Origin: Lucinisca nassula
Taxonomy: Eukaryota > Mollusca > Bivalvia > Lucinida > Lucinidae
Assembly (NCBI GenBank): GCA_963580285.1
Contig: OY757014.1
Span: 12,662,725 to 12,726,724, forward strand
Direction: 5' to 3'
DNA: 64,000 bases
A model generated the notes under the pieces. The model was not told the origin of the DNA. It saw nothing but the letters and a program-made list of their open reading frames with translations, and did not search any database. This document shows positions 20,207-31,475 of the stretch, in pieces. A program made the position numbers and the translations under genes. The first letter of the stretch is position 1. Every line of letters begins with the position of its first letter.

Positions 20207-21165
20207 CTACTGTCCATAAGTAACAGTTTTTGTCTGGTCGGTTGTGGACACCTCTACCCAAAGATACTCTATGGGAAAGAGATCGGAGGAGAAGGGCTGG
20301 CTAGTCCAGTACATGAATTCCATTGGCTTGAAGACATTTTTGAGTAAGAACAGCACTATGAGCCCGCTCGTAATCATGCTGGATAAGATATCCCGGATTC
20401 TGAGCGTAAACAAATAAATGGAACCATGTGAGGCCGAAGCACTTGAATGATGTAACGTTTCGCTGTTCAATCCACGTCTCAGCTATGATCTTGAATGTTC
20501 TTAATGACACTAAGCTGCGTTCACTAACTACACGCAATAGCTCGCCACACAATTACGCTTATTGCACCCGATATGTCATGCTCTGTTACGCACGCGTCGC
20601 CTTGGCATACCTTACACCTATACGTCGAAACACCCGGAAACGACAACCGGCGTGATTCACGCTGAAGTGCGATTTGTCACTGAAACGCATATGTCAGTCG
20701 CTTAGACGCCAATTTACGTATTTCATGCACTAGCGTAAGTGTTCCGTACTGTGTCGACGCGTTAACTTTGGTCACGACAGGGATGTCTATCTCTCAAACG
20801 TGCATCGCATAAGGGCTACGATCAGTGTCAGTGCTTATTAGTCGGTAGTTGAGACCCCTTGTTTATCTACAGATACAGTGTAGCAGCTGCCGGCGGAAAT
20901 CTGTTTCGCATATGCGTCTGACGGTCGAATGGATATTGACGTACGGACGTCGGTCTTCCGTTACGTCGACGTCAACTAGCGTCTTTTGTATATAGAAAGA
21001 TGTCGCTCAAATAGACGATAGATCACACGCATGTGACACCCAAAATCTGAGTCAACGTCATCCGCTTTCCGACCAGCTTCTAACTGTCCAGGGGTACGCT
21101 TACTATCCTTTAATGAAAAATGTTGCAATGCGCTCTCACTAAATGCTTTTTTTGAGAACAAATTT
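20207..21165 (-). pseudogene. Tc1-like transposase pseudogene
   Basis: On the minus strand three broken frames can be laid end to end in the order of a Tc1-like DDE transposase. Near 21160-21000 there is a helix-turn-helix-like stretch (QLEAGRKADDVDSDFG..RVIYRLFERH). Near 20684-20590, FSDKSHFSVNHAGCRFRVFR matches the family's FSDESRF block with the first catalytic Asp. Further on GAISVIVWRAI resembles GGGSVMVWGGI, then LIQHDYERAHSAVLTQ (second Asp) and NGIHVLDW. After a frame change, SSDLFPIEYLW gives the third acidic residue. Frameshifts and stops separate the blocks, so it is not functional. The surrounding DNA is locally CG-rich, unlike its neighbours. The ends of the original transposon were not located. 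Confidence 0.75.
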
Positions 21166-22387
21166 CAGTTTCTTCTTTTCTAGGCACAACCTTACATTTC
21201 ACATCAAAAGTTTGATCCTGAACATGTGGTTTCTATCCGTACTGGTGTGAGGGTGGTGCACAGGATCGACGTGGCCGGACTGGTAACCAGACGTCACGGT
21301 TGATTGATTTAACCTTTCTAGCTTAAGGGCATGGTGCCTAAGTGTGTTGTATTCGTTTGGTTTCAGAATCAAAGCACTGAGAGTGTGGGGTGTAGGTTGG
21401 AGTAAAAGTCCTGGGTTGAGATTTAAACTGTTTCATTTAACTCTGAAATTCCAAACCAATAGTGAAGATTTTGATAAGAAGACGCGTTCGGCAGCGCCTG
21501 ATCTTGGTCTACACTGTTTGCCAAGCTCACCCTATAATTCCAGGATAACCCTCTTCCGTCTTATGGAATACCCCGATCTCACTGCGGCTATTTTCTACAA
21601 GACAAAAAGTTATTCTGACAAGTCAGTGATAGTCACGTAGACATTAGCACTGAAGCGTGTTTTTTTTATTATCAACTTCGAGTCGAATGCCAAACAATCA
21701 ACCCAAACATAGCCGCGTTTGTCAGTGTTGGGTACATGTAAGTGTTATCTGTAAAATCTGCACATGAATCAAATGTTGGATCTGGCAAACAATGTAAACT
21801 CAGTTCAAAAGCCACACAACACGGTACTGATCTTGTTCTATACTTTTTGCATTAGTTACTAACATCTTAAGTTTAAACGAATCAGTTTAAGTCCCCGTTC
21901 ATGACCAGCCTGCATTTAGAGACAATCGGCATGAGTGTTGTCAGTGCTTTGATGTATTCACTGCCTTGGGTTTCTGGAGTGCACTCTTCCATCACTGAAG
22001 TTGGGCTTGTCCATTCTGCTAAATATATGACACCTAGAATTATGTCACAGGACCTACACTAAGTATCTGTACCATATTCCAGGGTTGAAAGGGACAGCCT
22101 TTCTTTTCAATTTCTCCACGCAAAGTCAATATACACCTAAGTTGTAACTGACCTAAACTTGACCTCGAAAGTCAGAAAGAAAACCCATTAATATTCTTGT
22201 CTACAGCTGAGGCTGATCCAACAGCAGGCTGGTCTTTAAGGATTAAATATTGATAGCACTGATAGAAAACAGTGTAAAACCTGAGCAGACTGCTGAGCAG
22301 ACGCCGCATTGATCTGGGTATACCCGTCGCATGATGCAGCTGATTCATATGAAATGCTGAATCGTCAAGTCGTCTGCTTCAAAAGTT
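21166..22387. other. Unclassified interior of the Helentron-like unit
   Basis: No gene recognised. Palindromic-core remnants (ggtctacactgtttgccaag near 21510; aaacagtgtaaaacctgagc near 22268) show eroded MITEs. Confidence 0.4.
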
Positions 22388-22562
22388 TGTATTACGCTTA
22401 CAGGATAACTAATACGCTTGTACAATTAGGATTACTGCACCAAACCGGACTACATTTTGTGCGGACTCATATTTCTATGGCGGTCAAAGCCGGAAGAAAA
22501 AGCCTGAATTACTAGAAACGTGCAGCACAGCAAGAATAGACAGATGGAATCTGTCATTAAAA
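22388..22562 (-). repeat. Dispersed repeat R2, copy 2
   Basis: Reverse complement of 4762-4933 over its whole length, including gataactaatacgcttgtac and agacagatggaatctgtcat. Class unknown. Confidence 0.7.
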
Positions 22563-22974
22563 ATGGCATTTACTGCCAAGCCACTGCAGATATTTTGACA
22601 AAACTTTCATAGAAATATTCCTTAGGCAATCTACTATCTGCCATATGATTTTAGGCCTACTGCTCATTTGTATTGGTTGCCATGGAAACCAAAATGAAAA
22701 AATAGAAAAAAAAATACTTAAAAAATCATCTCCTCAGAAACCGTATGCTCTATGAGGCTGAAAGTTTATGGAAATATTCACCATATTTGCCTTTACAGGT
22801 TTTGTGTTTTTTATGAAATTCGGCTCTTTAGTTTGGTTGCTATGGCAACTTAGATTTTCCATAGACTTATAATGGGGAAAATTGAAAAATGGCATTAACT
22901 ACAAAGCCTTTGCAGATATTTTGACAAAACTTTCATAGAAATGTTCCTTTAGTAAACTTCTCTCAGCCATATGC

Positions 22975-24208
22975 TGTTATGTCAACCTGGGGGTCCAGTA
23001 GGTTGTGCCGGGGCCATGCCCCGCCCCCAGTACTTCATAAAATGACTTATATCTCAGAAACCTTACAGATCCCCACCCCTAAACCATATATATTCTTGTT
23101 CCTATTGATAAGACGCATTCAGTGACACCAACCTGGAGGTCCTCCGGGATGTGCCGAGGCCATGCCCCACCCCCTCCACTTCATAAAAGGCCCAATATCT
23201 CGGAAGCCATTCAGATCCCCACCCCTTAACCCTATATACTCTTGTTCCTTATGATAAGACGCATTCAGTGACATCAAACTGGGGGGCCCCCGGGATGCGC
23301 CGGGGCCATGTCCCACCCCTCCATTTCATAAAAGGCCCAATATCTCGGAAACCTTACAGATCCCCACCCCTAAACCATATATATTCTTGCTCCTTATGAT
23401 AAGACGCATTCATTGACCCCAAATTGGGGGTCTTCCGGGGTGCGCCGGAGCCATGCCCCACCCCTTCACTTCACAAAAGGCCATATATCTCAGAAACTGT
23501 TCAGATCCCCACCCCTAAACCATATAATATTATGTTCTTGTATATTATGATGAGACACATTCAGTGACACCAACCTGGGAGTCCCCAGGGATGTGCTCGG
23601 GCCATGCCCCACCCCCTCCATTTCATAATATCACAATATCTCGGAAACCTTACAGATCCCCACCCCTAAACCATATATATTCTTGTACCTTATGATAAGA
23701 CACTTTCATTGACACCAACCTGGGGGTCTCCCTGGGCCTTGCCCAACCCCTGCACTTCACAAAAGGCCTTATATCTCAGAAACTGTTCAGAGCCCCACCC
23801 CTAAACCATATATATTCATCTTCCTTATGATAAGGCACATTCATTGACACCAGCTTGTGAGTCCCCGGGGCATGCCCGGGCCTTGCTCCACCGCTTGACT
23901 TCATTAAAAGCCACATATCTCAGAAATAGTTCAGATCCCCACCCCTAAACCATATATATTCTTGTTCCTTATGATAAGACTCATTCAGTCACACCAACTT
24001 GGGGGTCTCTTTGTGCTGAGGCAATGTGCCCCGCCCTTCCACTTCATAAAAGGCCATATATTTCAGAAACCATTAAATCCCCACCCCATATTCATATATG
24101 TTCTTGTTCCTTATTATTAGCACACCTACTGTAGGTGTGTCCGCAGGGGCCAGTCCTCTCCTTTCCACTTCATGAAAGGATATCTTGGAAACCGTTCAGA
24201 TTCCCACC
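22975..24208 (+). repeat. Tandem array, ~145-bp unit, left part
   Basis: Units share gatccccacccctaaaccat, attcttgttccttatgataa and acaccaacctgggggtc. About eight units precede the LTR element, and the array resumes at 34757-35010. The unit junction cccacccctaaac is exactly where the retrotransposon inserted. Confidence 0.85.
24204..24208. repeat. Target site duplication of the LTR element, left
   Basis: CCACC immediately before the left LTR. Identical bases at 34757-34761 follow the right LTR. Confidence 0.9.
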
Positions 24209-25465
24209 TGTTACATGTGGGTTTACGGCGTCCCGCAAACCCCCATGCTGACAAGACAACCGAGCGTGATCTCTGACAGGTGTACGGGCAGCTGTGGGGT
24301 AAGGCACAAGAAAGATGTTAAATGATTGACATGAATTATTTACAGTATCTACATACAACACTTACTAACACAAAACATCACAAATTGTTGCTTCTGTAGC
24401 CAACTCACGACGTCCGCTCCGAAGGCAAAACACTGTTCTGTGCTCGGAACGGGTGACGTGAATACCTACAGAAGCAAACAACAAACACAACAACAAAAAC
24501 AAAAAAAAGAATTAACACAAAACGCGACTGGCCAGTTTATAACTTGGGGTGAATCCCCCACTCGCGTGACACTTCCTCTCGCGAACTAGTACAACTAGTC
24601 TATCAACATAGTTGATTATCCTAGGATTAGAGATCACGTTTGCTGATCAAACGTTTAGTGATCGTCCAAATAAGGTAAGTTGACCTCTTCCCTGATCACA
24701 TTTGTTTACAACGAACAATGATTTAGAAGAATCTGCTTCTATCCTGGTAGGCGCTGATTACGGCGGTCTGTCCGCCCTTGCTGGACCCTAACGCCTAGCG
24801 TCGTACCAGTACCTGCTGCTATGAAGCAGGGAGCAGCAGGTCACACATTGTTATGCCTGCAAATTACGATAACGGGACTAGAAACGAGTCACAAAACATA
24901 CATGCTATATCATGATCCCCCTCCCGGAGAAGTAAGAATATGTTCATGCATATACCGTTATTGCGCATGCGCCGACCAGACATACAGGCTGATTAGTGCA
25001 TGCGACAAATAACCGTACAGCAGAACTCAACTTGACTGTGCATCAAATTATCAGCACCCAATGCTTGACACAATAATACTCAAAGTTCATGTTTCCTTAC
25101 TGAGCACTACAGAAATCAATTAATGCTCACTACTACTGAGCATAATACTCATCAAATTTGTGCTCACTACATTATCACAAGTAAGAGGCAATTGAACAGA
25201 CCACGCCTTTGCGCTACCTGGTCAGCCGCCAATTACAGGAAACATAACAATCTCTATTTCATATCCTTCTCCGCGACACGGCTCACAAATATAGCTATTC
25301 ACAAATTCAATACATTAATAACAGATAGAAACTACAACAGAAGATTTTCATCTATAATCTACAACATTTGTTAGTGTCTCATATGGGCCAACACTGTTTG
25401 CCGTAAATTCTCTCTATTTGGTAGGCACCCCGTCACAACCGTCCTCGCGACGCCGATGACGCAGC

Positions 25466-25473
25466 TGACGTCA
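25466..25473. promoter_or_regulatory. CRE-like palindrome TGACGTCA in the 3' LTR
   Basis: Perfect 8-bp TGACGTCA, repeated in the 5' LTR at 33463-33470 and in the leader at 31682-31689. A CREB/ATF-type site is a possible regulatory role, inferred from sequence only. Confidence 0.3.
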
Positions 25474-25907
25474 TCCCCGCCGCTCAGGCCGTTATGACGT
25501 GTGGCGACCAAATACTCCCACTTATCATCATCACGTTCTTTATATGTACATACATGCACAAACTGAGTTATCAGACAAAAACGGCATCATTACAAAATGA
25601 ACTCGTAATTCTTCTTGAACAAAATTATTTCTAATCAACGTGAACATGCTTGTAAAATAAAATTCATTACGGTTCATCATCACGGATAACCCAACAGGCT
25701 CTTGTATGAGTTTGCCCTGATGATGAAGATGTGGTTAAACCCGTCTTAAGTTTACGTCCCCTCTACACCTAATATCATATTGGGACGGAACCACGGTTTT
25801 CTAACCACAGCCAGTCACAAGTCATGGATCAAACAAGTGACCCGGCGTTTATTAATTACATTCTACAAAAGGGGTCTAAAAGCCTAAATGAATCTAGAAT
25901 GAGCGGG

Positions 25908-26056
25908 TGTCCAAACTTTACGTCTCACCAACATCTAGGGTCAGCATGAGACAGGACCTCACTTAGAAAGACTCATTCTACTACTGGAGAAGCCTGGGAT
26001 CGATCCTGCGACGTCTAGCTGGCAAAGCTAGTAGCCTAATCACTACAGGCCTCAAT
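25908..26056 (-). repeat. SINE-Thr-related segment inside the 3' LTR
   Basis: Minus-strand tRNA-like head (GGCCTGTAGTGATTAGGCTA, B box GGATCGATCCC) and the body ..gactcattc..acaggacctcac..ttacgtctcaccaac match SINE-Thr. The anticodon arm has changed to an agctggcaaagct palindrome. The same segment is in the 5' LTR at 33905-34053, so it was captured before this insertion. Confidence 0.7.
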
Positions 26057-26740
26057 AGTGAATTCAGAATAGGCTTCAGAAAGTTGGGGTATACTAGAAG
26101 TAAACCCCTCCAAAACCTACAAGCATGTTCATACAAAAATAATACTAAACATAGATTAAACATACCTTTCAATATACTTTCTATTTCCCCGTCACAATGT
26201 TGTGTTTACTCTTTACAACTTGACCTGCTGCTAAGGTGTCCGCTTTTTTCAGGGTTTATATATCTATGAATACTACCGGAAAATCATGCCTACTCGTATT
26301 ACCCTGCTTTGTTCGTGGGGAAGTGGAGATACCGGCCACAAACAAAGCCAGATAGCAAAATCGAGTAGATAATGGATTTGCCTTCAAATAGTATATTTCC
26401 CATAGGAAAAATTGATGAAACGACCCTATAATCAATGACATGACTCCTGTCAAAACGAACACCCACACAACACGTGACGGGAATAAAAATCATATATGGC
26501 ACAATTTGGCGGTTGGCGATTTTTAGGCAAATTCTATAGAACTCAGCCTTTTAGCGGCCCCCTGTATTGTAAAAACAGCTCTCTATAAACCACTCATGCA
26601 TACATCGTATGATATGTGCATGACTTGTTCATGGAGCCGCATAGTTTGCGTACCATATTTCACCCAAAATATTTCACTCACACCGCCCTACCATATATCT
26701 ACTAAAATAATTTAGATGTGCATAAGCACCAGAGAGGTTT

Positions 26741-26826
26741 CCTATTCCATCTCGTAACAAAGGTTTCCCCTTTTGGAGAAAAAACAATCAGAAATGTTTT
26801 TTCTTTGTGTACAGAGATGGAATAGG
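26741..26826. repeat. 13-bp inverted repeat bracketing the LTR edge and polypurine tract
   Basis: cctattccatctc at 26741-26753 (inside the LTR) and its exact complement gagatggaatagg at 26814-26826 (outside) enclose the polypurine tract and LTR boundary. Only the 3' junction has it, because the outer arm is internal sequence. Confidence 0.8.
26764..26774 (-). other. Polypurine tract
   Basis: Minus-strand AAAAGGGGAAA, four bases before the 3' LTR. This is the expected place for plus-strand priming in LTR retrotransposons. Confidence 0.7.
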
Positions 26827-26876
26827 ATGAACCTATCTAAACAAGACAGCTATTTACACAACAACCGTGCGAAGAA

Positions 26877-29800
26877 TTACCTACTAAGGTAGTCTGCCCC
26901 CAAATTTTCCTGGCCCCGAATTGCAACAATCCGAAATCTATACGGCTGTAGTTTCATTGCCCAACGCATAATTCGAGGATTGAGAACTTTTGCTGTTTGC
27001 ATATAAGACAAGGGCTTGTGGTCTGTCTCAAGCAGGAATTCTACTCCGTAAAGATACTTGCGAAATTTCTCAACACCCCAGATAATAGCCAAACATTCCT
27101 TCTCTATTACAGAATAGTTTTTCTCACGAGGCAAAAGTTTCTTGCTGGCATAAGCAATGGGAAGTCGTCCTTCCCCTTCAAATTCTTGGAGCAAAACGGC
27201 TCCTATACCAACATCAGAAGCGTCCGTCCGGAGTATGAACGGATTCCCATCATGAAAGATAGGAAGACGAAGAATAGGACTAGACGTGAGTCTATTCTTC
27301 AGGGTCTGAAAAGCCTTTTCATGATGGTCCTGCCAGTCTGTGATCTTGTTTGGTCTACTTTTCTTAGTTAAATCTGTCAACGGGGAAGCGATAGATGAGA
27401 AATTTGGAATGAAACGGCGGTAGAAACCAGCCAACCCAAGAAATGACTTTATTTGTCTCTTAGTAGAAGGTCGAGGAGCATCCTTTATAGCTTGTATCTT
27501 GTCTTCTTGCGGTCTAACTGACTGAGCAGCTACACTGTGACCAAGACATTCGATACTGCTATACCCAATCATACACTTGGAAGGTTTTGCCGTCAACTTG
27601 GCTGTCCTGAGTCTATCTAAAACTTCACGTAATGACGTCAAGTGGTCTTTCCAAGTTTCGGTAAAGATCCACATATCATCGACGAAGCTATCAACGATAG
27701 AAAGTTCGGACAGAATCTTTCTCATCAACCTGCAAAATGTTGCTCCTGAGTTTACCAAACCGAAGGGCATAGTTTTGAATTGAAACAAGCCTTTGGGGGT
27801 TTCGAACGCAGTTAGGGGTTTTGCCTTAGACGTCATTTTTACCTGCCAATAACCTTTTGACAAATCTAATTTGCTAAAGTATTTGTGCCCCGACATTCTA
27901 TTTATAACCTCCTCCATATTTGGCATTGGTTCTGCATCGAACTCCGTCACTTTATTAAGTTTACGGAAGTCAATGCAGAACCGCACCGAACCATCTTTTT
28001 TAGGGACAAGTACTACAGGGGATGAATATGGAGATATTGATGGCTCAATAACTCCTAAATCTAACATATCTTGAATTTCCTTTTCCATTACATCCCGTAC
28101 TTTATATGGTATGGCATAACCTTTTGACCTCACTGGTTCCGTCGTCAGCAACTTTATGTCGTGTTCTATTTGGTCAGTTCGTCCTGGTACACTGGACAGT
28201 ACGTCCGGGTATTCTTTTATCAACGTCTCTATTTCTTTACGCTGATCCTGCGTTAACATTTCTGAAATATTGACGTCCTTAAACGTCTCTGGTTGCTTTG
28301 CAGTAGGAAAAGCGCAATCTTCCAATGAGAATTCGTCAACGTCATCATTTTCAGTTGACTGAGTGGACTCTACAGATAGCAAGCAATGTGACGTCACATT
28401 TTGACGTTCCACATATTGCTTCAGTATGTTAGCGTGATATGTGTTAACATTTCCATTGACGTCAATCTTATAATCCATTCTGTTCACTACCTCAACAACT
28501 TCATAAGGACCTTTCCATTGAAGCAATAATTTATTACTGTCTGTCGGTAGTAACAACAGTACTTTGTCGCCGACGTCAAATTTACGCGACCTCGCGCCTT
28601 TATCATAATAAGCTTTCTGCTTAATCTGAACCTTCTTTAAATTATCACGCGCTAATTTGCATGTCTGCTCTAACCGTTCCCTAAGCTCAATAACGTATTG
28701 ATACGTCGAAAGAACTTGCTCATCGCGTACCTCTTCAGCCCATAATTCTCTTAATATTGCCATTGGACCTCTGACGTTACGTCCATATAACAACTCAAAA
28801 GGGGAGTATCCTAAAGACTCTTGTGGGACTTCCCTTACCGCAAATAATAAGGCTGGAAGATATTTATCCCAATCTTTTGGACGTTCAGCACACATGCGAC
28901 GTAACATCTGCTTTAACGTAGCGTGGAAACGCTCTATCAGTCCGTTGCAAATTGGGTGTCTCGGACTACACGTTAACTGTTGAAGAGAAAGAAGTCTGCT
29001 GACTTCCTTCATTACCTCAGCAGTAAACTGTGATCCACAATCAGTCAACATTTCATCAGGAATGCCAACCCTACTAAACATTTCAATAAGCGCTTCCGCG
29101 ACACGTTCCGTCTCAATACTCGGTAAAGCTATCGCCTCTGGATACCTTGTCGCATAATCTATCATGGTTAAAATATACCGAGATTTCCTATCAGATCGAG
29201 GCTCAATTGGACCAACTATGTCCACTGCCACCCTCTTAAATGGCGTATCAATCAATGGCATTTTTCCTAGAGGTACTTTAGTGACCCGACCTTTCTGAAT
29301 AGTTCTCTGACAAATATCACAAGATTTACAAAATCTAGCGACATCACCGCAAATACCGGGCCAGTAAAACTCAGTTACAACTCTATCCAATGTCTTCCTA
29401 ATACCCATATGTCCAGACATAAGCGTTTCATGAGCCAGTTTCAACACCTTTCCTCGGAAACTTTGAGGGACCACAAGTTGGAAAGAGACTTTGTTACCCT
29501 TGGTGAACTCCCTATATGCCAACCCTTTTTTCTCAATAAACCTAGTTTCACCTCGGTTTAAACCACGACTCACAGTCTTGTTCCCAGATACAACCCTTTT
29601 CCTGATGTTTTCCAAAGTTGGATCATCAACCTGAGCTTGCTTGAAAGCCTCCTTGTCATCGTTAATGATCTGATCGGGAACCTTAAGTTTTCTGTAAGGC
29701 TTCTCATCCTGCCTAGTTTGAGACCTAGTTACAGCCGCAGCTGAGAAATGAGACATATCAGGAAGTTTTGATCCATCAATGTTACCGATAACCAAATCGT

Positions 29801-31475
29801 ACAACGTATCATCCATACACAAAGCTTCAGTTTTCCCAGTAAAAAAAGGACAATCAATGTCAATCATTGCCAAAGGATACCTTTGTGTGGATTCATCAAT
29901 CAACGTAACATTTGATTCCTTCCCTATTAACTGACTATCCGAAACCAAACTTCTCCGAACGACACAGCCTGTACACCCAGTATCTCTTAATACAACCACC
30001 TTTTTATTATTAACCAATCCTTGTGCCGTCGGTAACCTTGCCTTTAAGAAGTAACAGACACCTTCCCTAGTTTCCTTACTACACTCCTCCCTATCCGAAA
30101 TCAAAGGATCACCAACCTTATTTTCAAAAATACTTCCAATCTCATCACCTTTCCTAGTTACTTCCGTTTGACAAAAACTAACTTGGTGTGCTGCGCCACG
30201 TGGTGTGCTATTATTTTTACCGCGTCCGCGAAAAGACCCTCTAAAATTACCACGACCACGTGTATAACCACGACCTACATTCTGCGTATTCTCATTCTTA
30301 ACCTGAGAACCTTGAGTCTCTACGCGCGTGTTAAAATTTTCTTTAACACCGCTATCCCCAACTCCAGTTGCTCCTACCTCTGCGCTATACAATTGTTTCC
30401 TGTCGGGGTTCTTAAAACATTTAATTGTTAAATGCCCCTTACCACATATGCTACACTTGATATCCGGTCTACCACTCGGTTTGTTCGAGTCAACTTTGTC
30501 CTGTTTACCCTGCGCTGCGCCTCTATTATCGCGTTGCCCCTTATTAATGCAACTATATACGCCCCCGCGCGCTTCTGCAAACAAATCTGCCTCCCTAGCC
30601 ATTTCATCTAAATTACCAAACTGTTTTGGCTTCAGATGCACATACAGTTCTCTATTACATGACTCCAGGAACTGATCCCTTGCCATGAAATCACAGACAG
30701 CCGGAAAAGATTTTTCTATCTTTGCCATATTAAGCCATTTTTCTAAATAACTTCTCAGTCTACTACTGAACTGTATGAACGTTTCTGATTTCTCGGGCCT
30801 ACTATAACGAAACTGTTTCCTAAATCCGCGCTCTGTCATGTCAAAATTCTTTAATAAAGCGTCCTTTAACTTTTCATAATCCGCCGCATCCTCATTTGAC
30901 AACCGGTCATATACATCAAGTGCGCGCCCTTTGAGCAATGCACTTAAATACGCGGCCCAAACACTCTTATCCCATTTATTAGCCGTAGCATATTTCTCAA
31001 ACCTAGATAAATAACTATCCATTTTATCTTTACCCTCTTCAAAATAAGGTAACTTAGGATCCCGGGCATGCGCCACCTTCTCAGCTTTTTGCTTTTCAAA
31101 TTCTAGCTCGAGCTTCGCTCTCTGCATTTCTAACTGATTCCTTAATTCTTGGTGCTGTAGCTCAAACCCATGTTTTATTTTTTCTAAATGGGCCTCACTA
31201 ATCTCTTTTGCCTCCCTTTCAGTCTTGATGCGTGCTATTTCAAGTTCCTTATTAACATTCAACATAGCTAGTTCATGTGCCCTTTCCTTTTCCTTTTCCT
31301 CTAACTTAGCTAGTTCATGTACCCTTTCCTTTTCCTTTTCTTCAGACCTTAACCTTTCTAAATCCCTTTGCTCTTGCCTTTCTGCCCGCTCAATATCCTG
31401 CTGCTCTTTAACAAAACCTTGTAACTCCTTCCCCTCATAACCTAAGTCCTTTCCCATTTGCATTAAACGCTCCAT
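26877..31475 (-). CDS. gag-pol: Gag-Pol polyprotein, integrase-before-RT order
   Basis: Single intact frame. The first ATG is at 31475; seven further codons upstream start with GTG and were not used, giving about 1532 residues. Order: charged coiled coil (about 20-140); retrotransposon Gag fold (about 145-310); CCHC-type knuckle CSICGKGHLTIKC (about 341-354, with only three residues before His); aspartic protease with DTG at about 498; integrase zinc motif (H682, H689, C716, C719) and core D752, D812, E848 (spacing 35); GPY/F-type module near 989; reverse transcriptase with D1204 and FVDD at 1264-1267; RNase H with D1418 and D1485. It ends GADYLSR. It should supply capsid, maturation, reverse transcription and integration for its own RNA. 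All key catalytic residues seen are present. Gag and Pol are fused without a frameshift. Confidence 0.95.
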   Translation of the reverse strand: MERLMQMGKDLGYEGKELQGFVKEQQDIERAERQEQRDLERLRSEEKEKERVHELAKLEEKEKERAHELAMLNVNKELEIARIKTEREAKEISEAHLEKIKHGFELQHQELRNQLEMQRAKLELEFEKQKAEKVAHARDPKLPYFEEGKDKMDSYLSRFEKYATANKWDKSVWAAYLSALLKGRALDVYDRLSNEDAADYEKLKDALLKNFDMTERGFRKQFRYSRPEKSETFIQFSSRLRSYLEKWLNMAKIEKSFPAVCDFMARDQFLESCNRELYVHLKPKQFGNLDEMAREADLFAEARGGVYSCINKGQRDNRGAAQGKQDKVDSNKPSGRPDIKCSICGKGHLTIKCFKNPDRKQLYSAEVGATGVGDSGVKENFNTRVETQGSQVKNENTQNVGRGYTRGRGNFRGSFRGRGKNNSTPRGAAHQVSFCQTEVTRKGDEIGSIFENKVGDPLISDREECSKETREGVCYFLKARLPTAQGLVNNKKVVVLRDTGCTGCVVRRSLVSDSQLIGKESNVTLIDESTQRYPLAMIDIDCPFFTGKTEALCMDDTLYDLVIGNIDGSKLPDMSHFSAAAVTRSQTRQDEKPYRKLKVPDQIINDDKEAFKQAQVDDPTLENIRKRVVSGNKTVSRGLNRGETRFIEKKGLAYREFTKGNKVSFQLVVPQSFRGKVLKLAHETLMSGHMGIRKTLDRVVTEFYWPGICGDVARFCKSCDICQRTIQKGRVTKVPLGKMPLIDTPFKRVAVDIVGPIEPRSDRKSRYILTMIDYATRYPEAIALPSIETERVAEALIEMFSRVGIPDEMLTDCGSQFTAEVMKEVSRLLSLQQLTCSPRHPICNGLIERFHATLKQMLRRMCAERPKDWDKYLPALLFAVREVPQESLGYSPFELLYGRNVRGPMAILRELWAEEVRDEQVLSTYQYVIELRERLEQTCKLARDNLKKVQIKQKAYYDKGARSRKFDVGDKVLLLLPTDSNKLLLQWKGPYEVVEVVNRMDYKIDVNGNVNTYHANILKQYVERQNVTSHCLLSVESTQSTENDDVDEFSLEDCAFPTAKQPETFKDVNISEMLTQDQRKEIETLIKEYPDVLSSVPGRTDQIEHDIKLLTTEPVRSKGYAIPYKVRDVMEKEIQDMLDLGVIEPSISPYSSPVVLVPKKDGSVRFCIDFRKLNKVTEFDAEPMPNMEEVINRMSGHKYFSKLDLSKGYWQVKMTSKAKPLTAFETPKGLFQFKTMPFGLVNSGATFCRLMRKILSELSIVDSFVDDMWIFTETWKDHLTSLREVLDRLRTAKLTAKPSKCMIGYSSIECLGHSVAAQSVRPQEDKIQAIKDAPRPSTKRQIKSFLGLAGFYRRFIPNFSSIASPLTDLTKKSRPNKITDWQDHHEKAFQTLKNRLTSSPILRLPIFHDGNPFILRTDASDVGIGAVLLQEFEGEGRLPIAYASKKLLPREKNYSVIEKECLAIIWGVEKFRKYLYGVEFLLETDHKPLSYMQTAKVLNPRIMRWAMKLQPYRFRIVAIRGQENLGADYLSR

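Larger units (their letters stand above)
24209..26759 (-). mobile_element. 3' LTR (2551 bp)
   Basis: Begins TGTTACATGTGGG and ends CTCGTAACA on the + strand, with 6-bp inverted ends TGTTAC/GTAACA. The same length as the other LTR with a constant offset of 7997 bp. All small open frames in the two LTRs translate identically, and spot comparison shows no difference. Unusually long for the superfamily. It contains a SINE-derived segment and a TGACGTCA site. Confidence 0.95.

Noticed and set aside
24209..26759. Small ORFs in the LTRs as accessory genes
   Set aside because: All are under 85 codons with no domain, and they are duplicated only because the LTRs are identical.
25981..26876. env-like gene near the 3' end of the retrotransposon
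   Set aside because: Only 117 bp separate the pol stop from the 3' LTR, with no frame that could encode an envelope.
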